Assembly (NCBI GenBank): GCA_944393755.1
Contig: CALYBF010000042.1
Span: forward strand, 1 to 11,052
Direction of reading: 5' to 3'
From: an uncultured Clostridia bacterium
GTDB taxonomy: Bacteria > Bacillota > Clostridia > TANB77 > CAG-508
Length of the DNA stretch: 11,052 nucleotides
This document shows, piece after piece, positions 5,902-11,052 of this stretch. Numbering within the stretch: position 1 is the first letter of the stretch; every line of letters starts with the position of its first letter. The notes below the pieces were generated by a model that was not told where the DNA came from, did no database searches, and was given only the letters and a program-made list of their open reading frames with translations. The position numbers and the translations under genes are program-made.

Positions 5902-7600
5902 TCACCTCTTTTTGTGAAGTTTTGGGTTATACTTCCATTTCATAGAAATTTTATCTTGAGAGTCCTCTTTTTTAGTTTCCATATATGGTGGTCTTTTTTC
6001 TCTTTTCCAAATTGGTTCTAATAAATATCCATTTCCTTTAGAATCTATAGCAGGTGCAATTGGAGATGTAAATGATACTCCAAAAGATGTAAGACTGCAA
6101 AGTATAGATATATAACAAAAAAGTCCGATACCTATTCCTAAAAAACCTGCCATAAAACCTAATAATATAAACAAAAATCTAAAATATCTTAAATGGAAAC
6201 CAAAAGAAAAATCAGGAATAGCAAATGAAGCAATACCTGTAATTGCAACTATAATAATAAGAATAGGACTTACAATACCTGCACTTACAGCAGCTTGCCC
6301 TAATACTAATGCACCAACAATTCCTATTGTTGGACCAATAGGAGAAGGTACTCTTAAACCAGCTTCACGTATTAATTCAAAAGAAATTTCCATAAGTAGT
6401 ATTTCTGCTATAATTGGAAAAGGCACACTTGCTCTAGATGCTAAAATAGAATATAAAAGGCTAGTTGGAAGTATCTCTTGGTGAAAACTTGTTATTGCAA
6501 CATAAAGCCCGAGGAAGTAATAATGTTATAAAACTTGCTAAAACTCTTAAAACTCTTAAGAAATTACCAAAATTAACTTTTAAATTACTGTCTTCTGATG
6601 ATGTAAGAAAATCACCTATAACAGCAGGCATAATTATTGCATATGGAGTTCCATTAACTATTACTAAAACTCTACCAGAAAGCAAATATTTACAAGCTTT
6701 ATCAGGTCTTTCGGTTGATAAAACTTCTGGTATTCCTAAAATATTAGAATCAACAATTAATTGTTCTAATTCACCAGCAGAAAGAAGAGAGTCAATTTCT
6801 AAATTATTTAATCTATATTTAACTTCATTTATTAAATCTTCATTTGTAATATTTTGCATATAACAAACAGCGCATTTTGTTTTAGTGATTTTACCAACAT
6901 CAACATTTTCTATAATAAGATTTTCATTATTAATAATTCTTCTAATTAATGAGGTATTTGTACGTATGTTTTCAACAAAAGCTTCGTGTGGTCCTTTTAT
7001 TATGATTTCATTATTAGGCTTATCAACACTTCTTTGCTTAAAGCCTTTTAGTTCTATATCAAAAGCAATATTAATAGTATCAACAAATAAAGCACAATTA
7101 CCAGAATTAATTCCAGAAATTGCTTCTTCAAAAGTAGACACTTGTTTAACTGAGTTTTGTGGAATTAAAGAATTCATTAAGTAATTTGCTAAATTAAATT
7201 TTTTAACTTTTTTAACAGTAATGTTATTTGTTATAGCTTGTGATACAACTTTATTTTGTGGACCTTCATATAAATTTGATTTGTTTTTTAACATTAAAGG
7301 TTTAATAATAAAATCGTTCATTATTTTAGAATCTACCATACCATCAATATATAAAATAAATGATTCATATTGTTTTCCACGAATATTTATTATAAAGCTT
7401 CTAAGCACAATATCACTGTTAATTAATGTGTTATATTTTGTTTGCATATATTCTTTATTTACTTTTATACTTGGAAAAATCTTTTTAGGGTTTTCATTTT
7501 CTTTATCAGTATTTTTAACAGAATTATTTGAAATACTAAAATTATATTCTATTTCTGGCTTATAAGAAAATAAATTATTAAAAACATCTTTTAAACTCAT
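5902..7600 (-). CDS. gerAA: GerA-family spore germination protein, A subunit, read through a +1 frameshift at CGG
   Basis: From ATG 7600 (AGGAGA at 7606-7611) the first frame gives the cytoplasmic GerA domain, with the conserved KGPHEAFVENIRTNTSLIRR (about 202-221) and TERPDKACKYLLSGRVLVIV (about 296-315), and the first membrane helix. It meets CGG at codon 364 (6511-6509) and would stop at a TAG 16 codons later. Skipping the C at 6511 gives LLPGLYVAITSFHQE and then an uninterrupted membrane domain (SVPFPIIAEILLMEISFELI, REAGLRVPSPIGPTIGIVGA) to TGA 5902. The joined protein has about 565 residues with no other defect. GerA subunits assemble into oligomeric channels with B and C in the spore inner membrane. 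Intact conservation on both sides argues for a working gene decoded by frameshifting, though a recent insertion cannot be excluded. Confidence 0.85.
6509..6511 (-). other. Frame-change site in the A-subunit gene at an in-frame CGG codon
   Basis: The minus strand reads TTA CTT CCT CGG GCT TTA. In the zero frame it encodes LLPRAL and soon stops. Dropping the first C of CGG gives CCT GGG CTT TAT GTT, the conserved Pro-Gly-Leu-Tyr-Val of GerA. The inserted base is not in a homopolymer of C, so it is not a typical run-length error. Confidence 0.7.
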
Positions 7601-7605
7601 AATTT

Positions 7606-7611
7606 TCTCCT
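7606..7611 (-). promoter_or_regulatory. Ribosome binding site of the germination operon
   Basis: AGGAGA on the minus strand ends five bases before ATG 7600. I found no convincing sigma-G or sigma-F promoter in the AT-rich stretch 7612-7740. Confidence 0.75.
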
Positions 7612-7619
7612 AAAATATT

Positions 7620-7638
7620 ATTTCCTAAAAAAGGAAAT
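7620..7638 (-). repeat. Small hairpin in the 5' leader of the germination operon
   Basis: ATTTCCT (7620-7626) and AGGAAAT (7632-7638) form a seven-pair stem with a loop of five A, about ten bases upstream of the ribosome binding site. It could affect initiation or mRNA stability, but in such AT-rich DNA it may be chance. Confidence 0.3.
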
Positions 7639-7701
7639 TGCTTATAAATATATAATTATAAATGTTTTAAATAGTATAACTAAAAATTATAAAAAATATA
7701 C

Positions 7702-7730
7702 TGGTTTTAAATATAAAAAAATGTTATAAT
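7702..7730 (+). promoter_or_regulatory. Extended -10 promoter of the transglutaminase-like gene
   Basis: TGTTATAAT (7722-7730) is a perfect extended -10 element (TGnTATAAT). The best -35, TGGTTT at 7702-7707 with 17-base spacing, is poor, as is common with extended -10 promoters. Confidence 0.65.
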
Positions 7731-7750
7731 ATAAAAGATTAGTATAAATT

Positions 7751-7756
7751 AAGGAG
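7751..7756 (+). promoter_or_regulatory. Ribosome binding site of the transglutaminase-like gene
   Basis: AAGGAG, six bases before ATG 7763, fixes that start. Confidence 0.8.
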
Positions 7757-7762
7757 TTTTTT

Positions 7763-8893
7763 ATGAAGAGTAGATTTGCAAGTTTTATAATGATAGTTGT
7801 TATGATTTTAATAATTTGTGCTTTGATTTTACTTGGTGTGATTTTTTTTGAAGAGATAAATGGAGAAGAAACAGCAAGTGTTCCACAAGATTTTGTTGGT
7901 AATTACACAAGTAATGATGATACAGTAGATTTAGAAAGTATAAAAACACCACAAGTTATAGAAAATAACCCTTTAGATAGTATTGAAAGTAGTGGTAATA
8001 ACAATGTAAATGTAGATTATAGTAATGTTACAATTGATAAATATTTTTATAATCAATTAGAAGAACCTTCTAAAACAATTTATAAAGCATTAGAAACAAA
8101 TAAACAAAATATGATAACTGGTACATATAAAATAGAATTTGGAAATACTTTTTCTGATATATTAGATAGTGCAAATGGGCAAAATGAACTTGGCAATTAT
8201 TACCAATCAGCTATAGAAGCATATACTTATGATAACCCTGATGTTTTTTATTTAAGTCCAAGCAAGATGTATCTAAATATAGAAACAACAACTTTTGGTT
8301 CTAGTACAACATATAATGTTTTTATAAATAATGGAAGTGATGCTAATTATTTTACAGATGAATTTTCAAGCGAAGCTCAAGTAAGAAGTGCAATTAATAG
8401 TATAGAGCAAGTAAAAAACAGTTTAGTATCTAGGAGAACAGGAAATATTTATGAAGATATTAAAATGGTTCACGATTATTTAGTTGATAATATAGAATAT
8501 GATACAAGTTTGTCTAAAAATAATATTTATGATGTATATGGTGCTTTAATAAATAAAGTTGCTGTTTGTGAAGGTTATGCTAGATCATTTAAATATATTT
8601 TAGATGAAATGGGTATACCTTGTGTATTGGTTATTGGTACTGGTACAAATTCAAGAGGTGAAACTGAAAGACATGCTTGGAATTATGTAGAAATAAATAG
8701 TAATTGGTATGCTGTAGACTGTACTTGGGATGACCCTGTAGTTGTGGGTGGTGGTAATTTACCACAAAGTTCTAAATATAAATACTTCTTAAAAGGTGCA
8801 AATGAATTTAACCAAGACCATATAGCTAGTGGTCAGTTTACAGAAGGAGGAAAGGTTTTTACTTATCCTAGTTTAAGTAGTAGTTCATATTAA
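7763..8893 (+). CDS. Membrane-anchored transglutaminase-like (papain-fold) protein
   Basis: The 376-residue protein has an N-terminal signal anchor (about residues 8-29). A low-complexity polar region (about 32-90) and a helical domain (about 91-225) precede a C-terminal transglutaminase-core domain (about 229-330). The catalytic triad is visible as Cys269 in NKVAVCEGYARSF, His304 in ETERHAWNYVEI and Asp319 in WYAVDCTWDDP. Bacterial members of this family are mostly extracytoplasmic proteases or peptide-modifying enzymes; many Clostridia carry several with unknown substrates. The active site should face outside the membrane. The gene is divergent from the germination operon with 162 bases between the starts, but sharing this region is no proof of a germination role. 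I see no strong terminator before the next gene. Confidence 0.85.
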   Translation: MKSRFASFIMIVVMILIICALILLGVIFFEEINGEETASVPQDFVGNYTSNDDTVDLESIKTPQVIENNPLDSIESSGNNNVNVDYSNVTIDKYFYNQLEEPSKTIYKALETNKQNMITGTYKIEFGNTFSDILDSANGQNELGNYYQSAIEAYTYDNPDVFYLSPSKMYLNIETTTFGSSTTYNVFINNGSDANYFTDEFSSEAQVRSAINSIEQVKNSLVSRRTGNIYEDIKMVHDYLVDNIEYDTSLSKNNIYDVYGALINKVAVCEGYARSFKYILDEMGIPCVLVIGTGTNSRGETERHAWNYVEINSNWYAVDCTWDDPVVVGGGNLPQSSKYKYFLKGANEFNQDHIASGQFTEGGKVFTYPSLSSSSY

Positions 8894-8957
8894 AATAAGA
8901 AAAATACGATTTATAACCTAAATAAGAAAAAAATATTCGTAAAATTGGTATAAAATA

Positions 8958-8986
8958 TTGAATTCTCGGATAATATATTATATAAT
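8958..8986 (+). promoter_or_regulatory. Sigma-A-type promoter of the rloA-rloB pair
   Basis: TTGAAT (8958-8963) and TATAAT (8981-8986) are separated by exactly 17 bases, 26 bases before the ATG. The -10 lies inside an 18-bp perfect palindrome (8973-8990). Confidence 0.75.
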
Positions 8987-8990
8987 ATAT
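8973..8990. repeat. 18-bp perfect palindrome covering the -10 element
   Basis: ATATATTATATAATATAT is self-complementary around 8981/8982 and overlaps the -10 of the rloA promoter. It could be a repressor site, but it is made only of A and T in AT-rich DNA. Confidence 0.35.
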
Positions 8991-9012
8991 AAAAAATTAA
9001 AGGAGAGAAAAT

Positions 9013-10230
9013 ATGTTATACCAATTTTCATTTAAAAATTTTAAATCATATAGAGAAAAAACAATATTTGATATGAGGGCAGAAAATATAAATGAGTTTA
9101 ACGAAAGTATATTAATAGATAAAAATGGAGAAAAATTATTACCAGTATCTGTAATATATGGACCAAATGCAGGAGGAAAATCAGGATTATTAGAAGCATT
9201 AGTGTGTATGATATCACTCATATTAAAACCTAGAATAATTTTAAGAAATGAAATAAAAATGAAAATGGAAAGAACTTTTGCTATATATGATAACATTGTA
9301 GGGTTTAAATTAGATGATACATCACTAAATAAACCAACAGAATTCGAAATATTTTTCACAACAGAAGAAGCAGAATATAAATATAATATATCTATATTAA
9401 ATAATGTAATAATAGAAGAAAATTTATATAAAAAGACATTTAAAGGGAAAAAACCAGCAAAGATATTTGAAAGGAATAAAAGTAAAATTTCTTTAGGTGA
9501 AATATTAAAAAAATCAAATGTTAGTATAAACGTAAATGAGAATATGCCATTTTTAACTTTCTTGTCTATAACTAACGATATCGAGGTAATAAATGATGTG
9601 ATTAATTGGTTCGAAAACACAACCGCAATAAATTATGCAAAAGACTATTTGGAAAGACATATTGTATTTTATGATGACAAGACAAAAGATTTATTTTTAG
9701 AATTAATTAATAGTATGGATATAGATATATGTGATTATAGAATAGAAGAAAAAGAAGAAGGAAAAAGAATAAATGTATTTACAAAACATAAGAATAACAA
9801 TAAAGAATATGAGTTAGAATTTGCAGAAGAGTCAGAAGGAACTAGAAAATTGTTTAGTGTATTACCAAATATAATAGATGCTATGTTAAAGGGTGGTCTT
9901 GTAATTATTGATGAATTAGATGCAAAATTACACCCCAAATTATTAAAATATATTATTATGATATTTAAAGAAAGAAAATTAAATATAAAAAATGCTCAAC
10001 TTATATTTACATCACAAGATTTAACAACAATGAACAACCAAGTTTTTAGAAGAGATGAAATATGGTTTGCTTGTAAAAATGATAATAAAGAAAGTGAAAT
10101 ATATTCTTTATATGAAATTAGAGATGAAAATAATGAACATATAAGAGCAAATGCAAGTTTTAGTAAACAATATTTAGCAGGGAAATATGGAGCAGATCCA
10201 TATTTGGATAATATGTTAAAATGGAAGTGA
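9013..10230 (+). CDS. rloA: RloA/AbiLi-like AAA (ABC-type) ATPase of an RloA-RloB defence pair
   Basis: The 405-residue protein has a split ABC-type ATPase head of the AAA_15/AAA_21 kind. The N-terminal part has FSFKNFKSYREKTIFDM (5-21) and the Walker A GPNAGGKS (50-57). After a middle insert come the signature-like SEGTRKLF (274-281), Walker B LVIIDELDAKLHP (296-308) with catalytic Glu301, and a switch-loop region FTSQDL (332-337). Most relatives have His at the position of Gln335. The end (RRDEIWF, then SKQYLAGKYGADPYL) is typical of RloA proteins. In this family the ATPase is paired with a Toprim-type RloB nuclease and is thought to act in abortive phage defence (AbiL of Lactococcus; PARIS is analogous). 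AAAGGAG at 8999-9005 supports the start. rloB begins four bases after the stop. Confidence 0.85.
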   Translation: MLYQFSFKNFKSYREKTIFDMRAENINEFNESILIDKNGEKLLPVSVIYGPNAGGKSGLLEALVCMISLILKPRIILRNEIKMKMERTFAIYDNIVGFKLDDTSLNKPTEFEIFFTTEEAEYKYNISILNNVIIEENLYKKTFKGKKPAKIFERNKSKISLGEILKKSNVSINVNENMPFLTFLSITNDIEVINDVINWFENTTAINYAKDYLERHIVFYDDKTKDLFLELINSMDIDICDYRIEEKEEGKRINVFTKHKNNNKEYELEFAEESEGTRKLFSVLPNIIDAMLKGGLVIIDELDAKLHPKLLKYIIMIFKERKLNIKNAQLIFTSQDLTTMNNQVFRRDEIWFACKNDNKESEIYSLYEIRDENNEHIRANASFSKQYLAGKYGADPYLDNMLKWK

Positions 10231-10234
10231 TAGT

Positions 10235-10917
10235 ATGTCTAAAAAACCAACTAAAAAAAGTGATGAAAATAAAACATGGATAAGTAAAAGAAAAAATAGA
10301 TATATTAAAAGTAGTTTAGAATATTATCTAATAATTTGTGAAGGAACAAAAACAGAGCCAAATTATTTTAATGAAATAAAAGAAAAAATGTCAGATAATA
10401 ATAAAAATAAAATTACAATAGAAATAGTAGGTATTGGTAAGGGAACAACAAATTTACTAGAATATGCTAAAAAGAAAGTACAAAAATCAACTAACTATAT
10501 AAGTAATGTATGGTTAATTTATGATAAGGACGATTTTTCAAATGAAAGTTTTAATAAAGTAGAAGAAGAGTGTAAAAAATTAACAAAGAAGAACAAACTA
10601 TATATAATGCAATATGGTCAAATGAAAGTATATAAACTTGGATATTATTACACTTCATAAGGTTTGATATACCAATGTCAAGAAAAGATTGCATAAAAAA
10701 GATTAATCAAAATTTTAAACAAAATAAGATTGGGGAATATAAGAAAAATAGTTCAAATTTGTATGAAAAATTACAACCATATTTAGATGTAGCTATAGAA
10801 AATGCAAAGTGGTTAGATAAGAAAAACAAAAACAGTAAACCTTCAGATAGTAACCCTGGTACTAAGGTTTATAAATTAATAGAAATTTTAAATAAATATA
10901 TAAAAGATAAGAACTAA
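10235..10917 (+). pseudogene. rloB: RloB/AbiLii-like Toprim protein, broken by a 1-base deletion and a nonsense codon
   Basis: The first frame (10235-10660) shows a basic start, then the Toprim glutamate motif CEGTKTEPNYF (35-45, Glu36) and the acidic motif IYDKDDF (95-101). After KLYI the frame is wrong. Restoring one A near 10606-10608 gives NAIWSNESI. The next codon in that frame is TAA (10633-10635), where the family motif SNxxFELWxLLHF calls for Glu (GAA). The frame then continues as TWILLHFIRFDIPMSRKDCI to TAA 10915-10917. The repaired protein would have about 227 residues, normal for RloB. Two lesions about 25 bases apart indicate decay. Unlike the ger genes, the shift has the opposite sign (-1) and no CGG is involved. 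Separate translation of the two halves is possible but unlikely. Confidence 0.8.
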
Positions 10918-10940
10918 GCAAAAACTTAGTTCTTAAATTT
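10908..10940. terminator. Bidirectional terminator between convergent genes
   Basis: TAAGAACTAAG (10908-10918) pairs with CTTAGTTCTTA (10925-10935) around a six-base loop. T-rich sequence follows on both strands, weakly on each. The stop codon of the rloB remnant lies inside the stem, and the minus-strand gene ends just beyond. Confidence 0.7.
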
Positions 10941-11052
10941 ATAATATAATACAAATAAGTCCACCACTTCCTTCGTTTACAATTCTTTCTAATGTTTCTT
11001 GTAATTTTATTTGAGCATCTTCTGGCATTTTAGCAAGTTTAGTTTGTAAGCC
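10939..11052 (-). CDS. C-terminal end of an unrecognised protein (partial)
   Basis: On the minus strand an open frame enters from the right edge and stops at 10939-10941. It gives 37 residues: GLQTKLAKMPEDAQ, a helix of KLQETLERIV type, and a glycine-containing tail NEGSGGLICIIL. It has no stop, uses AT-rich codons like the rest of the window, and ends next to a shared terminator, so it is probably a real gene end. I cannot assign a family. Confidence 0.5.
   Translation of the reverse strand, partial: GLQTKLAKMPEDAQIKLQETLERIVNEGSGGLICIIL

Noticed and set aside
5897..5905. GTG start at 5903-5905 for the B subunit.
   Set aside because: It is part of the AGAGGTGA ribosome binding site and overlaps the A-subunit stop; ATG 5894-5896 is properly spaced.
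4174..6511. Simple reassignment of CGG to another amino acid, as reported in some low-GC Firmicutes.
   Set aside because: Reassignment would not repair the frame. Both genes need one base skipped, whatever amino acid CGG encodes.
6465..7565. Three plus-strand open frames opposite the A-subunit gene.
   Set aside because: They lie entirely antisense to a well-conserved coding sequence, lack ribosome binding sites and resemble no family.
2681..7637. A shared 12-base string TTTCCTAAAAAA at about 2693 and 7621.
   Set aside because: It is short and AT-rich with dissimilar flanks; chance is enough.
8997..9620. A 207-residue minus-strand open frame opposite rloA.
   Set aside because: It is antisense to a clear ATPase gene. 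Its hydrophobic, Phe/Ile/Ser-rich translation is typical of the complement of AT-rich coding DNA.
10600..10660. A programmed frameshift plus stop read-through in rloB, by analogy with the ger genes.
   Set aside because: The shift is of the opposite sign (one base missing), no CGG is present, and a separate in-frame TAA replaces a conserved Glu. Two unlike lesions fit decay better.
1..11052. CRISPR array, tRNA or rRNA genes, insertion sequence ends, riboswitches.
   Set aside because: No regularly spaced repeats, cloverleaf-like segments, transposase or conserved RNA motifs were seen by eye.

Overview
The window comes from a very AT-rich, endospore-forming Firmicute, most likely a member of the Clostridia. 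The signs are the secG-rnr pair, strong AAGGAGG-type ribosome binding sites, A/T-ending codons throughout, and a tricistronic spore germinant-receptor locus. No taxonomic marker gene is present, so the genus is open.

Layout. Bases 1-144 hold the C-terminal end of an AAA-ATPase/PD-(D/E)XK family protein. Bases 145-2996 hold secG (own promoter and terminator), rnr for ribonuclease R, and a 78-residue coiled-coil protein of unknown function in the place where smpB often lies. Bases 2958-3348 have no convincing gene: they hold several hairpins and one small, possibly decayed reading frame. Bases 3349-7600, on the minus strand, are a germinant-receptor operon in the order A subunit, B subunit, C subunit and a small two-helix membrane protein resembling a receptor 'D' subunit. 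From 7763 on the plus strand come a membrane-anchored transglutaminase-like protein and then an RloA-RloB (AbiL-type) defence pair. Its ATPase is intact, but its Toprim partner is broken by a 1-base deletion and a nonsense change. The last 114 bases hold the end of an unrecognised minus-strand gene.

Main observation. The A and C subunit genes are each interrupted by a +1 frame change. In both, the interruption lies exactly at an in-frame CGG codon. Skipping its first C restores a glycine codon (GGG or GGA) and the conserved family sequence (LLPGLYVA in GerA, AILGGIN in GerC), with no other lesion in either gene. I checked every CGG in all the real reading frames here (roughly 3,300 codons). 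These two are the only in-frame CGG codons; every other CGG is out of frame or intergenic. This suggests that CGG is unassigned or very poorly read in this organism and serves as a +1 frameshift signal. The same pattern is known from glass-sponge mitochondria. Two independent mutations or assembly errors remain the alternative.

Working together: SecG belongs to the Sec translocon, which inserts membrane proteins such as the receptor subunits. The germinant receptor would sit in the spore inner membrane, and its A and C subunits would both depend on frameshifting at CGG. The defence pair looks inactivated on its effector side.
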